From Herminiimonas fonticola (lineage in GTDB: Bacteria; Pseudomonadota; Gammaproteobacteria; Burkholderiales; Burkholderiaceae_D): DNA of 64,000 nt. Position numbers and translations under genes: made by a program. The stretch is taken from assembly GCF_003293745.1 (NCBI RefSeq), contig NZ_PTLZ01000002.1, positions 558,001 to 622,000 on the forward strand. The letters are read 5' to 3'. Shown one piece after another: positions 8,469 through 17,660 of the stretch (position 1 is its first letter; every line of letters begins with the position of its first letter). The notes beneath the pieces were generated by a model that saw nothing but the letters and a program-made list of their open reading frames with translations, was not told where the DNA came from and made no database searches.

Positions 8469-9308
8469 TCATTTTGATCTTCTTGATCGGAATGCCAGAC
8501 GGGCAGTGAGGCTGCCTAATTTTTTATACAGCAAGCCATACGGCTTGTTCCAGCTTATAACTGCACGATACTGGCTAAGCACCGCTTTTATATCGCCGCG
8601 CACGATCGGGCCTGTTAGCGCTTTTTCTGGTCCGATTTTCAAAACATTCTCAGTGGTTTCCCGCACCAGTGCAGCCATCATCTTGAGCGCAACGTCCTGC
8701 GGTATACCAGCTTGTCCATAGGTTTGCACGGCAGTGTCCAGCAGCGTTACCAGATAGTTGGAGGCGAACACGGCAGCAGCGTGATACAGGATTTTTTCTT
8801 CGCTCTTGATCGTCACCAACTGCGCGCCGATTGCTGTAAATAGCGGCGTCAATATATCGAGTGCACGTTGATCGCCCTCGACACCGCAATAGGTGTCGGC
8901 GAAATCGCAGATGATTTTTTCCGGTACTGCAAAACTGCGGATGGGGTGGATGCTGGCGATTGCTGCGCTGTGCGCGCTTGCAGCTTGCAATATCGATGAT
9001 GGCAGCGCGCCGCTACAGTGGAAGACGATACTGTCTTTGGACAGACAATTCGCGTTTGCCAAAGACTCGCAGCATGCTGCGATTTGATCGTCCGGTGCAG
9101 CGATCAGAAAGATATCGGCAGGGCGCAGATCATCGTAGTTATTTGCTACACGTCCTGCGCCTATAAAAGTGATTGCGTTCATTCCACTTGCTGTCGAACG
9201 ATTCAAAATGTCTTGAATCTCGACAGCATGCTTCTCGTACAACAAGCGTCCCAGCGTCTGGCCGACTTTGCCACAGCCGATAATGCTGAGTGTCGCGGGT
9301 TTGTTCAT
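8469..9308 (-). CDS. Rossmann-like NAD(P)-binding protein with DUF2520 domain
   Basis: A 279-residue protein. The start at 9308 (M-N-K-P-A-T-L-S) is chosen because the Rossmann strand begins at once: I-I-G-C-G-K-V-G-Q-T-L-G is a G-x-G-x-x-G dinucleotide-binding loop. An in-frame start further upstream lies inside the preceding gene and adds a basic tail unlike the family. F-H-C-S-G-A-L and S-I-H-P-I-R-S-F in the middle are typical of the Rossmann-like/DUF2520 family, which is related to pyrroline-5-carboxylate reductase and 6-phosphogluconate dehydrogenase folds. The second half is the helical DUF2520 domain. The substrate is unknown. It starts 25 bases after the ABC-F gene stop and is probably co-transcribed with it. 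Confidence 0.85.
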   Translation of the reverse strand: MNKPATLSIIGCGKVGQTLGRLLYEKHAVEIQDILNRSTASGMNAITFIGAGRVANNYDDLRPADIFLIAAPDDQIAACCESLANANCLSKDSIVFHCSGALPSSILQAASAHSAAIASIHPIRSFAVPEKIICDFADTYCGVEGDQRALDILTPLFTAIGAQLVTIKSEEKILYHAAAVFASNYLVTLLDTAVQTYGQAGIPQDVALKMMAALVRETTENVLKIGPEKALTGPIVRGDIKAVLSQYRAVISWNKPYGLLYKKLGSLTARLAFRSRRSK

Positions 9309-9333
9309 GCTGATCGCTCGTGAGGGACGCTGT

Positions 9334-11337
9334 TTATTTGCCGGCTTTTTCCAGTGCTTCCTGCTGCTCCAGCCATTCTGCCTCAAGCTGTGTGACTTCC
9401 TTGGTATAAAAACTTTGGTCTGCCAGCAACTGCTTCAGTTCTTTTTTCTTGGCGGAGTCGTATATCAACGGGTCCGCAAGGGCTGTTTCTACTACTGCTT
9501 TCTGTGCATTGCGCTTGGCGATTTGCTCTTCCAGCTTTTTGATTTTAAGTTCTATCGGCTTTCTGTGCGCAGCCAGTTTTTGACGATCTTCCGCTTCCTG
9601 TTTTTTCTGCTCACGTTTGTCTACCGCAGATGCTGCTGGTGCAGCAGGTGCGATGATGCTTGCGGATTTCTCTTTGACGACTGGTAGTGCTGCAGCATTG
9701 CCTGCGGCGGCGTTCTTGGTCGCGAGTTTGGTCTTGAACAGCCAATCTTTGTAATCATCCAGATCGCCGTCGAATGGTTGAAGTTTGCCGTCGGCGACGA
9801 TGATGAATTCGTCCGTCGTGGCGCGCAGCAGATGTCTATCATGTGAGACAACCATCAGCGTGCCTTCGAACTGTGCCAATGCCATGGTTAATGCTTCGCG
9901 TGTTTCCAAGTCCAGATGGTTGGTTGGTTCATCGAGTAGCAAGAGGTTAGGGCGTTGCCAGACGATCAGTGCCAACGCAAGACGTGCTTTTTCACCGCCG
10001 GAGAATGGTGCGATTTTGCTGGTGACCATCGCGCCGTTGAAGTTGAAGCTGCCGAGGAAGTTGCGCAGCTCTTGTTCACGTACGGTCGGTGCAATGTGCG
10101 CCAGATGCCACAGTGGTGATTCTTCGTGACGCAGCATTTCAACTTGATGCTGGGCGAAGTAACCGATTGCCAAACCTTTGCCGAATTCTGATACGCCACT
10201 CAGTGGAGCCAGTTCTGCGGCGATAGTTTTGATCAGCGTTGATTTACCAGCGCCGTTGACGCCGAGCAGGCCGATGCGCTGGCCGATCTGCAATGAAAAG
10301 TTGATGCCGGAAACGATCTTCTTTTCCGTGATCGAGTAGTCGGTTTCATTTTCGATACGGTAACCGGCATCGACGTTTTCCATGACCAGCAATGGATTCG
10401 GCGCAGCAGCCGGTTCGCGGAATTCAAATGAAAATTCAGCGGCTGCGCGCAGGGGGGCAAGCTCATCCATTTTTTCCAAAGCCTTCATCCGGCTTTGAGC
10501 TTGACGCGCTTTGCTGGCTTGCGCCTTGAAGCGGTTAATGAAGGATTCCAGATGTGCGCGTTGACGCGTTTGTTTCTCCAGCGCGCTTTGCGCCAGGATC
10601 ATTTGTGCAGCACGTTGACGTTCGAAACCTGAGTAATTACCCGAATAGCGTTTCAGCTTGCGCTCGTCGATATGCACGATGACGTTGACGACAGCATCCA
10701 GGAAATCCCTATCATGCGAGATGACGATCAAGGTGCCTGGATAACGTTTGAGCCAGTCTTCCAGCCAGATGATTGCATCCAGATCCAAATGGTTAGTCGG
10801 TTCATCGAGCAGTAGCAAATCGGAAGGGCACATCAAGGCTTGCGCCAGATTCAAACGCATACGCCAACCGCCGGAAAAGCTCGCAACCGGTTGCTCCATC
10901 TGCGCCATCGTGAAGCCTAGGCCGAGCAGCAATTGTTCGCCGCGCGAGCGCACAGTGTAGGCATCGGCATCGGCCAAAGCACTGTAGAGTTCGCCGATCA
11001 ATACACCATTGTCAGTCGTGTCTGGTTCACTTTCGAGGAAGGCGAGTTCTTCTTCCAAGCGGCGCAAGGTGACGTCGCCATCGATGGCGTAATCGATCGC
11101 TGAGCGTTCCAGTGGTGGAGTCTCTTGCGCGACATAGGCGACGCGCCATTTTGCGGGGAAGTCGATAGAGCCGAGGTCGGCATGCAGTTCACCCCGCAGC
11201 AATCCGAACAGGCTGGATTTACCTGCGCCGTTGGCACCGATCAGGCCGATTTTATCGCCTGGATTGAGTGTGACGTCGACTTTGTCGAGAAGTGGCTTGA
11301 TGCCACGCATGAGTGAAACTTGTTGAAAACGGATCAT
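9334..11337 (-). CDS. ABC-F family ATPase (YheS/Uup-like)
   Basis: A 667-residue soluble protein with two ATP-binding cassettes and no membrane segments. Cassette 1 has Walker A G-A-N-G-A-G-K-S, signature S-G-G-W-R-M-R-L and Walker B L-L-L-L-D-E-P-T-N-H-L-D. A basic linker rich in K, Q and R follows (residues about 240-310). Cassette 2 has G-V-N-G-A-G-K-S-T, S-G-G-E-K-A-R-L and a second L-L-L-L-D-E-P-T-N-H-L-D. The C-terminal ~100 residues are an Ala/Lys/Glu-rich tail predicted to be a coiled coil. ABC-F proteins act on the ribosome E-site and ease translation stalling; N-terminal wording and tail are closest to YheS. No resistance function should be assumed. It sits downstream of prmB after a 185-base gap and upstream of the DUF2520 gene. 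Confidence 0.92.
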   Translation of the reverse strand: MIRFQQVSLMRGIKPLLDKVDVTLNPGDKIGLIGANGAGKSSLFGLLRGELHADLGSIDFPAKWRVAYVAQETPPLERSAIDYAIDGDVTLRRLEEELAFLESEPDTTDNGVLIGELYSALADADAYTVRSRGEQLLLGLGFTMAQMEQPVASFSGGWRMRLNLAQALMCPSDLLLLDEPTNHLDLDAIIWLEDWLKRYPGTLIVISHDRDFLDAVVNVIVHIDERKLKRYSGNYSGFERQRAAQMILAQSALEKQTRQRAHLESFINRFKAQASKARQAQSRMKALEKMDELAPLRAAAEFSFEFREPAAAPNPLLVMENVDAGYRIENETDYSITEKKIVSGINFSLQIGQRIGLLGVNGAGKSTLIKTIAAELAPLSGVSEFGKGLAIGYFAQHQVEMLRHEESPLWHLAHIAPTVREQELRNFLGSFNFNGAMVTSKIAPFSGGEKARLALALIVWQRPNLLLLDEPTNHLDLETREALTMALAQFEGTLMVVSHDRHLLRATTDEFIIVADGKLQPFDGDLDDYKDWLFKTKLATKNAAAGNAAALPVVKEKSASIIAPAAPAASAVDKREQKKQEAEDRQKLAAHRKPIELKIKKLEEQIAKRNAQKAVVETALADPLIYDSAKKKELKQLLADQSFYTKEVTQLEAEWLEQQEALEKAGK

Positions 11338-11488
11338 GTGGTGTGTAAGTGGATCGCGCTGGCGACCGACTTTGCTTCTTCAATAAACGATTTAAAAATA
11401 AGCGGCAAGAAAAGTTTCCTGTAGCCGAAAGATGGAGCGGCAAGTTTTGTAGCTTGCTTATGCGAATGTCAGTCCGCTGATTTGCCCG

Positions 11489-11508
11489 GTTCCCGCATCA
11501 ACGGGAAC
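11489..11508. repeat. Hairpin between prmB and the ABC-F gene
   Basis: Perfect 7-base arms GTTCCCG and CGGGAAC flank a 6-base loop, 15 bases past the prmB stop. There is no U-tract on either strand, so it is not a standard intrinsic terminator. It may stabilise the 3' end of the prmB transcript. Confidence 0.4.
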
Positions 11509-11522
11509 GAGCATATAAAAAT

Positions 11523-12413
11523 TTATTGCAATTGATCTGCAGTGACCAAGAACACCATGTCGTCGCCGGCACTGGTGGTCAGCCAGGTCAAGTTCAATTC
11601 TGGAAATGCGGCTTCTGCAAACGCGCGTTCATTACCGATTTCGACCATCAAGATACCTTTTGGCGTCAGGCGTTTTGCTGCGCCGGCAACGATCTTGCGC
11701 ACCAGATCCATGCCATCGTCACCACCTGCGAGTGCAATTTGCGGTTCGCGCAAATACTCTGGCGGCAGCTTGCCCATGGATGTGGAATTGACGTAAGGCG
11801 GATTGGTAATGATCAGATCGTATTTGTTCTCAGGCACATTCGTGTACAGATCGGATTCGATCAAAGTGATGCGATCCTGCAGTTCATATTCTTCCACATT
11901 GAGTTTCGCAACGGCCAATGCATCGGCAGAAATATCAACCGTGTCCACCTGCGCATTCGGGAAGGCATCTGCCAGCATGATGGGCAGGCAACCTGAACCC
12001 GTGCACAGTTCCAGAATATTGGTGATCTTGTCCGGATTGCTGACCCACGGTGAAAATTGATCGGGGATCAATTCTGCAATGAAGGAACGTGGCACGATCA
12101 CGCGTTCATCGACGTAAAAGCGATAGCCGCCCAACCAGCCTTCGTTAGTGATGTAGGCTGCAGGCAGACGCTCATCGGCGCGCTGTTCGATCACGCGCAA
12201 GACGGCATCAACTTCATCCTGCAACAAGTGCGCATCGAAAAACGGATCGAGCTTGTCGAGCGGTAATTTCAATGTATGCAAAATCAGGTAAGCCGCTTCA
12301 TCCAGTGCATTGGTGCTGCCATGGCCGAAGAACAGCTTCGCGGTGTTGAAGCGGGTCACTGCGTAACGCAGCAAGTCGCGAATGGTGGAGAGATCGTTAG
12401 GCTTGGTAGGCAT
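11523..12413 (-). CDS. prmB: Ribosomal protein L3 N5-glutamine methyltransferase PrmB
   Basis: An SAM-dependent methyltransferase of 296 residues that methylates a glutamine of ribosomal protein L3. The helical N-terminal substrate domain is followed by the PrmB-type junction V-D-E-R-V-I-V-P-R-S-F-I. The SAM site is L-E-L-C-T-G-S-G-C-L, with an acidic V-D-I-S after it, and the catalytic N-P-P-Y motif lies at about 204-207. R-S-F-I-A-E in the linker, rather than the HemK form, supports PrmB over PrmC. ATG at 12413 is chosen; a TTG four codons upstream is possible. It is the last gene of the dapC-to-prmB series, separated from dapE by 161 bases carrying a REP-like hairpin. Confidence 0.93.
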   Translation of the reverse strand: MPTKPNDLSTIRDLLRYAVTRFNTAKLFFGHGSTNALDEAAYLILHTLKLPLDKLDPFFDAHLLQDEVDAVLRVIEQRADERLPAAYITNEGWLGGYRFYVDERVIVPRSFIAELIPDQFSPWVSNPDKITNILELCTGSGCLPIMLADAFPNAQVDTVDISADALAVAKLNVEEYELQDRITLIESDLYTNVPENKYDLIITNPPYVNSTSMGKLPPEYLREPQIALAGGDDGMDLVRKIVAGAAKRLTPKGILMVEIGNERAFAEAAFPELNLTWLTTSAGDDMVFLVTADQLQ

Positions 12414-12442
12414 GGTTCTATACAACTACTAAAAAGGATGAA

Positions 12443-12471
12443 GCCCGATACGCGCGTTGCGCTTATCGGGC
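12443..12471. repeat. REP-like imperfect palindrome in the dapE-prmB gap
   Basis: Arms GCCCGATA (12443-12450) and TATCGGGC (12464-12471) are perfect complements. Inside them GCGC pairs with GCGC across a GTT loop, with one C/T mismatch. The design resembles bacterial REP elements: a GC-rich stem with a small mismatch in an intergenic 3' region. Only this copy was noticed. Confidence 0.55.
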
Positions 12472-12574
12472 AGGGTAATTTTGGTCATGACGTGCAATGT
12501 TTCAGCAAGTCTTGATTTTTCGATTTTTCAAGGCAGTCGCAGTAAATTCTGCGTTCGCTACCTTGATGTGTTTC

Positions 12575-13702
12575 TTACAGCAGCAAATTTTCCATCGTGC
12601 GGCGATAAATGTTTTTCAATGGATCGATGAATCGCACTTCAATATGTTCATCGATTTTATGAATGCTGCCGTTAGGCGGGCCGAACTCGACGACCTGTGG
12701 GCAAATCTGTGCGATGAAACGTCCATCGGATGTGCCGCCGGTAGTCGACAATTCTGTCGTCACGCCGGTTTCTGATTTGATGGCATCTGCCATTGCATCG
12801 CTCAAGCTGCCTTTAGGCGTCAGGAACGGATAACCGCTGATAGACCATTTCAAATCGTATTCGAGGCCATGTTTGTCGAGGATCGCATGTACGCGTTTTT
12901 GCAAACCTTCGACCGTACTAGCCGTGCAAAAACGGAAGTTGAAGTCGATCACGACATTGCCTGGAATCACATTCGATGCACCTGCACCGCCGTGCATATT
13001 CGATACCTGCCACGAGGTTGGCAGATAATATTCGTTGCCGTCATCCCATTTCTCGGCGACCAGTTCTGCCAATGCAGGTGCGCATTGGTGGATAGGATTG
13101 CGTGCCAGTTGCGGATACGCGATATGCCCTTGAATACCTTTGACGGTCAGTTTGCCGGACATGCTGCCGCGACGACCGTTCTTGATGGTGTCGCCCAGCA
13201 CATCGGATGAAGTCGGTTCACCAACCACGCAGTAGTCGAGTTGTTCGCCGCGCGCTTTCAATGCATTACAGACGATCACGGTGCCATCTGTGGCCGGACC
13301 TTCTTCATCGCTGGTAATCAGGAAGCCTATCGAGCCTTTGTGATCCGGATGTGCGTGTACAAACTCTTCAGCGGCGACGACCATTGCTGCGATCGAAGTT
13401 TTCATATCCGCCGCACCGCGACCGTACAGTTTGCCATCACGTTGCGTTGGTACGAAAGGTGGTGATGTCCATTGCTCCAACGGACCTGTTGGCACCACGT
13501 CGGTATGGCCAGCGAATACCAGCAATGGTTGCGCGTATCCTTTACGTGCCCACAGATTCGTGACGCCATCGGATTCTATGGTTTCGCAAACAAAACCGAG
13601 AGGCGACAACAATTCGATCAGGCGTGATTGGCAGCCTTTGTCTTCAGGTGTTACCGATGACAGTGAAATCAGTTCTTCAGTGAGAGCGAGCGTCTTGCTC
13701 AT
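12575..13702 (-). CDS. dapE: Succinyl-diaminopimelate desuccinylase
   Basis: A 375-residue di-zinc M20-family hydrolase that converts N-succinyl-LL-diaminopimelate to LL-diaminopimelate and succinate in lysine and peptidoglycan precursor synthesis. Metal and catalytic residues are visible: A-G-H-T-D-V-V-P (His66, Asp68), G-R-G-A-A-D-M-K (Asp99) and S-D-E-E-G-P-A (Glu133/Glu134). F-N-F-R in the dimerisation lid domain and a C-terminal G-S-I-H region complete the family pattern. Its length is usual. It follows yffB by 4 bases, as in Escherichia coli where yffB and dapE are also neighbours. dapD and dapC, upstream in the same series, supply its substrate. Confidence 0.97.
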   Translation of the reverse strand: MSKTLALTEELISLSSVTPEDKGCQSRLIELLSPLGFVCETIESDGVTNLWARKGYAQPLLVFAGHTDVVPTGPLEQWTSPPFVPTQRDGKLYGRGAADMKTSIAAMVVAAEEFVHAHPDHKGSIGFLITSDEEGPATDGTVIVCNALKARGEQLDYCVVGEPTSSDVLGDTIKNGRRGSMSGKLTVKGIQGHIAYPQLARNPIHQCAPALAELVAEKWDDGNEYYLPTSWQVSNMHGGAGASNVIPGNVVIDFNFRFCTASTVEGLQKRVHAILDKHGLEYDLKWSISGYPFLTPKGSLSDAMADAIKSETGVTTELSTTGGTSDGRFIAQICPQVVEFGPPNGSIHKIDEHIEVRFIDPLKNIYRRTMENLLL

Positions 13703-13706
13703 AGAA

Positions 13707-14060
13707 TTAATCTTGAAAAATTTGTTGATAAAGATCGGCCGAAAAGCCGACTGTAGTTTTTTTGTTCTTGACGAGGACAGGGCGCTTGATTACTGAGGGC
13801 GATTCCAGCATCAGTTCGGTTGCACTTGTCGCATCGACGATGGATGCCTTGCGTTCATCCGGCAGATTGCGCCAGGTTGTGCCTTTGCGATTGACCAGCA
13901 CGTCCCACTGCACATCTCGCAACCAGCCGGCGATCAGTTCGCGTGTAATGCCGTCTTTCTTGAAATCATGAAAGACAAAATCAGTGTCATTGTTGCTTAA
14001 CCAGGTGCGCGCTTTCTTGACCGTGTCGCAATTGGGGATGCCATACAGATTGATTGTCAT
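13707..14060 (-). CDS. yffB: ArsC/Spx-family thioredoxin-fold protein, YffB type
   Basis: A 117-residue cytoplasmic protein of the arsenate-reductase-like superfamily. It opens with [15 protein letters not shown], placing the single conserved Cys11 where ArsC has its catalytic cysteine. K-R-P-V-L-V later in the chain is the family's cis-proline region. YffB proteins are usually annotated as reductases of uncertain substrate; a glutathione-dependent role has been suggested, and arsenate reduction should not be assumed. It lies 2 bases after pilU and 4 before dapE, so translation is likely coupled. Confidence 0.9.
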   Translation of the reverse strand: MTINLYGIPNCDTVKKARTWLSNNDTDFVFHDFKKDGITRELIAGWLRDVQWDVLVNRKGTTWRNLPDERKASIVDATSATELMLESPSVIKRPVLVKNKKTTVGFSADLYQQIFQD

Positions 14061-14062
14061 GC

Positions 14063-15190
14063 TTACATTTTCAATGTGAATTCAGTGAAGCTCGCGCCTT
14101 GTTCTTCTTCAGGCTCTTCGACTTCCACTTTTTGTGCCGAGTTATTCAACAGCCAGAACAGGTTGCTGGCTGAGTCTGCGTGAGCCAGTGCTTCATCCTG
14201 TGTTACTACGCCATCCTTGATCAGTTGCATCAAGGCTTGTTCGAATGTTTGCGAACCTGGCGACATACTCTTCTCGATGGCTTCCTTGATCTGCGTGATT
14301 TCACCTTGCTCGATCAATTCCGCGACGTGGCGCGTATTCATCATGATCTCGACTGCGGCACGACGACCACCGTCAATGGCACTGATCAGGCGTTGCGAAA
14401 CAATCGCACGCAAAGTCGACGAAAGATCTGTCAGCAGAGACTGGCGATTTTCTATCGGATAGAAATTGATGATCCGTGTCAGTGCCTGATAACTATTATT
14501 CGCATGCAGCGTTGCGACCACCAGATGTCCGGACTGCGCATAGGCGAGCGCGGCGGCCATGGTTTCCTTGTCGCGAATCTCGCCGATCAAAATGCAATCT
14601 GGCGCCTGGCGTAATGCATTGCGCAAGGCGACTGACATATTGGTCGAATCACTGCCGATTTCACGTTGATTGACGATCGAACGCTTGTTCTTGAACAAGT
14701 ACTCGATTGGATCTTCCAGCGTCAGAATGTGACCGGTACGCAGCGTATTGCGATGATCCAGCATTGATGCAATCGTGGTCGACTTCCCTGAACCTGTGGA
14801 GCCGACGACCAGTAGCAGGCCGCGTTTTTCCATGATCAGGTTGGCTAGTGCAAACGGCAAGTTCAGTGTATCCAGCGCAGGGATTTCTCCCGGAATGTAG
14901 CGCAATACTGCAGAGATACTGCCGCGCTGACGGAACGCCGATAAGCGGAAGCTGCCGACGCCTGCCACCGGGATACCGATGTTGAGCTCGCTCTCGCGTT
15001 CGAGCTCTTCCAGTTTTGCTGCCGGCACGACTTCCGCCAGCAAGGACATGATGGCTTTCTGGTCCAGCTTCTGCTGGTTGATCGGCATCAAGCTGCCATT
15101 GATCTTGATATGGATCGGCGAATTGACTGCGATAAACAAGTCAGATGCTGCTTTTTCCTTCATCAGGAGAAATAACCGATCCATTGCCAT
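14063..15190 (-). CDS. pilU: Type IV pilus retraction ATPase, PilU type
   Basis: A 375-residue secretion-type hexameric ATPase. Residues 1-100 are the N-terminal PAS-like domain with A-S-D-L-F-I. Walker A is G-S-T-G-S-G-K-S-T at 130-138, the Asp box is L-E-D-P-I-E-Y, and Walker B lies in C-I-L-I-G-E-I-R-D. H-L-V-V-A-T-L-H-A-N-N is the His box. The C-terminal tail is long and acidic (E-V-E-E-P-E-E-E-Q), typical of PilU rather than PilT. PilU assists PilT in pilus retraction at the inner membrane. pilT is not adjacent. The start at 15190 is preceded by AAGGA at a good distance. It sits between dapD and yffB. Confidence 0.93.
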   Translation of the reverse strand: MAMDRLFLLMKEKAASDLFIAVNSPIHIKINGSLMPINQQKLDQKAIMSLLAEVVPAAKLEELERESELNIGIPVAGVGSFRLSAFRQRGSISAVLRYIPGEIPALDTLNLPFALANLIMEKRGLLLVVGSTGSGKSTTIASMLDHRNTLRTGHILTLEDPIEYLFKNKRSIVNQREIGSDSTNMSVALRNALRQAPDCILIGEIRDKETMAAALAYAQSGHLVVATLHANNSYQALTRIINFYPIENRQSLLTDLSSTLRAIVSQRLISAIDGGRRAAVEIMMNTRHVAELIEQGEITQIKEAIEKSMSPGSQTFEQALMQLIKDGVVTQDEALAHADSASNLFWLLNNSAQKVEVEEPEEEQGASFTEFTLKM

Positions 15191-15270
15191 GAGCGAATCC
15201 TTAGGTGGAAGTCAAAACACGATTTACAGCTTACCTCTGCAGTTCACTTGAACCATTGATGCAAGTGAGA

Positions 15271-16095
15271 TTAGTCGCGCAGCAGTTCATTGATGCCGGT
15301 TTTTGCACGGGTTTTTGCATCCACGCGTTTGACGATCACAGCGCAGTACAAGCTGTATTTGCCATCAGCAGAAGGCAGGTTGCCGGATACAACGACTGAG
15401 CCGGCAGGAATACGACCGTAGCTTACTTCGCCGGTAGCACGATCGTAAATCTTGGTTGATTGACCGATGTAGACGCCCATCGAGATAACCGAGTTTTCTT
15501 CAACGATCACGCCTTCAACGATTTCTGAACGGGCACCGATGAAGCAGTTGTCTTCGATGATGGTTGGGTTGGCTTGCATAGGTTCCAGCACGCCGCCGAT
15601 ACCGACACCGCCAGACAAGTGAACGTTCTTGCCGATCTGTGCGCAGGAGCCAACTGTCGCCCATGCATCAACCATAGAACCTTCGTCGACGTATGCGCCG
15701 ATGTTGACGAAGGACGGCATCATGACGACGTTTTTGCCGATGAAGCTGCCGTGACGTGCGACTGCAGGCGGCACCACGCGGAAGCCGCCTTTGGCGAAAT
15801 CTTCAGCTGTGTAGTTTGCGAACTTGGTTGGAACCTTGTCGTAGAACTGCATGTGGTCGCCGGATGGCATCGTGATGTTGTCTTCCAGGCGGAAGGACAG
15901 CAAAACGGCTTTCTTGACCCATTGATTGACAACCCATGCGCCGCTGTCTTTTTGCGCAACGCGCAAAGTGCCATCGTTCAATTGCGCGATGACTTGCGCG
16001 ACTGCATTGCGCAAATCTGCTGGTGCATTTTTAGGAGAAAAATCTGCACGGTTTTCCCATGCCTGGTCGATGATTTGTTCGAGTTGTTGTGTCAT
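15271..16095 (-). CDS. dapD: 2,3,4,5-tetrahydropyridine-2,6-dicarboxylate N-succinyltransferase
   Basis: A 274-residue acyltransferase that uses succinyl-CoA to open and succinylate tetrahydrodipicolinate, the committing step of the succinylase branch to diaminopimelate. An N-terminal helical domain (to about residue 100) precedes a left-handed beta-helix made of hexapeptide repeats: [36 protein letters not shown]. The length and [15 protein letters not shown] match the proteobacterial DapD type. It lies 85 bases after dapC and 80 before pilU. Confidence 0.97.
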   Translation of the reverse strand: MTQQLEQIIDQAWENRADFSPKNAPADLRNAVAQVIAQLNDGTLRVAQKDSGAWVVNQWVKKAVLLSFRLEDNITMPSGDHMQFYDKVPTKFANYTAEDFAKGGFRVVPPAVARHGSFIGKNVVMMPSFVNIGAYVDEGSMVDAWATVGSCAQIGKNVHLSGGVGIGGVLEPMQANPTIIEDNCFIGARSEIVEGVIVEENSVISMGVYIGQSTKIYDRATGEVSYGRIPAGSVVVSGNLPSADGKYSLYCAVIVKRVDAKTRAKTGINELLRD

Positions 16096-16180
16096 GTGAG
16101 TACTTATCGGTTGATGATAAAAATAAAATGAATTAAGAGCTTGGGTTTAAAGCTTAACTACCAGCTGTTCGGAAAAATAA

Positions 16181-17395
16181 TCAGGAGTTTGCGCCAGATA
16201 ATTTTTTGGTAAATTCGACGATGCGTTGCGCTGCTTCCAGACATTCATCGACTTCGGCTACCAGTGCCATGCGTATGCGATTTTGCCCGGGGTTGATGCC
16301 ATGCGCCTCGCGGCCCAGATAGCTGCCTGGCAATACCGTGACATTATATTCGGCATAGAGACGCTTCGCGAATTCGATATCGCTGATGGTGGCGATTTTG
16401 TCGACTTTGGCCCACAGATAAAAACCGGCGTCCGGCAAATCGACATCCAGTACTTCTTGCAGCAAGGGTGTGACTTGCTTGAATTTCTTGACGTATTTTT
16501 CGCGATTCTCTATCACGTGTTGCTCATCGTTCCATGCTGCAATCGATGCGCTTTGCACGGATGGACTCATCGCGCTGCCGTGATAGGTGCGGTACAGCAG
16601 AAATTTCTTGAGAATTTCTGCATCGCCGGCAACGAAGCCGGAACGCATACCCGGCACATTCGAGCGTTTCGACAGGCTGGAGAATCCGATCAGACGAGGG
16701 TAGCCTTTGCGTCCCAGTTTGTGTGCAGCTTCCATGCCGCCCAAAGGGGCTTCCGCACCGAAGTAAATCTCGGAATAGCATTCATCGGCCGCGATGACAA
16801 AATTGTAGCGATCCGACAAGGCAAACAGCTCGGCCCAATCGTCCAGCGTCAGCACGGCGCCGGCAGGATTGCCTGGCGAGCAGACATAGACCAGTTGCAC
16901 GCGCGACCATACTTCATGCGTGATCGCAGCAAAGTCCGGGGCAAAGTTGCGCGCCGGATCGCAATTAACAAAGTAGGGATGCGCGCCAGCCAGATAAGCT
17001 GCACCTTCGTAAATTTGATACAGCGGGTTCGGACACACGATCAAAGCGTGCTGGCTAGGATCGATCACGGTTTGCGCCAGTGCAAACAAGGCTTCACGCG
17101 AACCGTTGACAGGCAGCACTTGCGTGGCTGGGTCGAGTTTCGGCAGATTGTAGCGGCGCTCCAACCAGCTCGCGATAGTCGCACGCAAGGCTTCCGTTCC
17201 TGCTGTAGTCGGGTAAGTCGCCAAACCATCCAGATTGTCAGCCAATGCCTTTTGAATAAAAGCCGGCGTTGGATGCTTGGGTTCACCGATGCCCAGACTG
17301 ATAGGACGGTAGGCAGCGTTCGGCGTGACGCCGGCGAACAGTTGCTTGAGTTTTTCGAAAGGGTAGGGTTGCAGCTGATTTAGAAGTGGATTCAC
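16181..17395 (-). CDS. dapC: Succinyldiaminopimelate transaminase
   Basis: A 404-residue class I/II PLP aminotransferase. The PLP Schiff-base lysine is Lys243 in F-S-S-L-S-K-R-S-N. S-P-G-N-P-A-G-A and A-D-E-C-Y-S-E (about 203-209) provide the cofactor-binding Asn, Asp and Tyr. M-R-S-G-F and a late R-I-R-M-A arginine for substrate carboxylate complete the site. Family role: it transfers the amino group from glutamate to N-succinyl-2-amino-6-ketopimelate, between DapD and DapE. It heads the minus-strand series and is divergent from smc across 265 bases. Confidence 0.95.
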   Translation of the reverse strand: MNPLLNQLQPYPFEKLKQLFAGVTPNAAYRPISLGIGEPKHPTPAFIQKALADNLDGLATYPTTAGTEALRATIASWLERRYNLPKLDPATQVLPVNGSREALFALAQTVIDPSQHALIVCPNPLYQIYEGAAYLAGAHPYFVNCDPARNFAPDFAAITHEVWSRVQLVYVCSPGNPAGAVLTLDDWAELFALSDRYNFVIAADECYSEIYFGAEAPLGGMEAAHKLGRKGYPRLIGFSSLSKRSNVPGMRSGFVAGDAEILKKFLLYRTYHGSAMSPSVQSASIAAWNDEQHVIENREKYVKKFKQVTPLLQEVLDVDLPDAGFYLWAKVDKIATISDIEFAKRLYAEYNVTVLPGSYLGREAHGINPGQNRIRMALVAEVDECLEAAQRIVEFTKKLSGANS

Positions 17396-17536
17396 GGCAG
17401 AGGGCGGAAAATATGCGATCAGTGTTAACAGTGAGTGTCAATTGAGGCAAGGTTCAAAGTGGCAACATTATACCGCCCATGAGCCTGTAACCGTAGCGCG
17501 CTTTACGCCATACTTAAGGTCTTGCGTAAGGACTTG

Positions 17537-17574
17537 TTTCAAATGCTAATAAACGTTATTTCAAATGCTATGAT
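17537..17574 (+). promoter_or_regulatory. Direct repeats and extended -10 upstream of smc
   Basis: The 12-base sequence TTTCAAATGCTA occurs at 17537-17548 and again at 17559-17570, offset by 22 bases, about two helical turns. The second copy overlaps an extended -10, TG-C-TATGAT (17566-17574). No good -35 is seen. This suggests an smc promoter with a tandem operator on one DNA face; the binding protein is unknown. Confidence 0.45.
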
Positions 17575-17660
17575 TACCCCCTTTTGCGGGCTGTTTCGCC
17601 GCATCCGCCAACTCGGTCGGAACCTTAATTCTGTTGTATATCCTGGGAACGGTTGATAAC

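Noticed and set aside
9334-11337. Reading the ABC-F gene as an antibiotic resistance determinant
   Set aside because: Sequence and context are those of housekeeping YheS/Uup-type ABC-F proteins.
13707-14060. Reading yffB as an arsenic-resistance gene
   Set aside because: It has the YffB/Spx type sequence and sits in the dap run, with no arsenic genes nearby; the ArsC name reflects fold only.
16226-17383. Antisense reading frame of 385 codons opposite dapC
   Set aside because: dapC has complete PLP motifs; the antisense product is His/Arg/Gln-rich without domains, a by-product of codon bias. The same holds for antisense frames opposite dxr (35506-36492), map (29585-30346) and ppsA (48715-49638).
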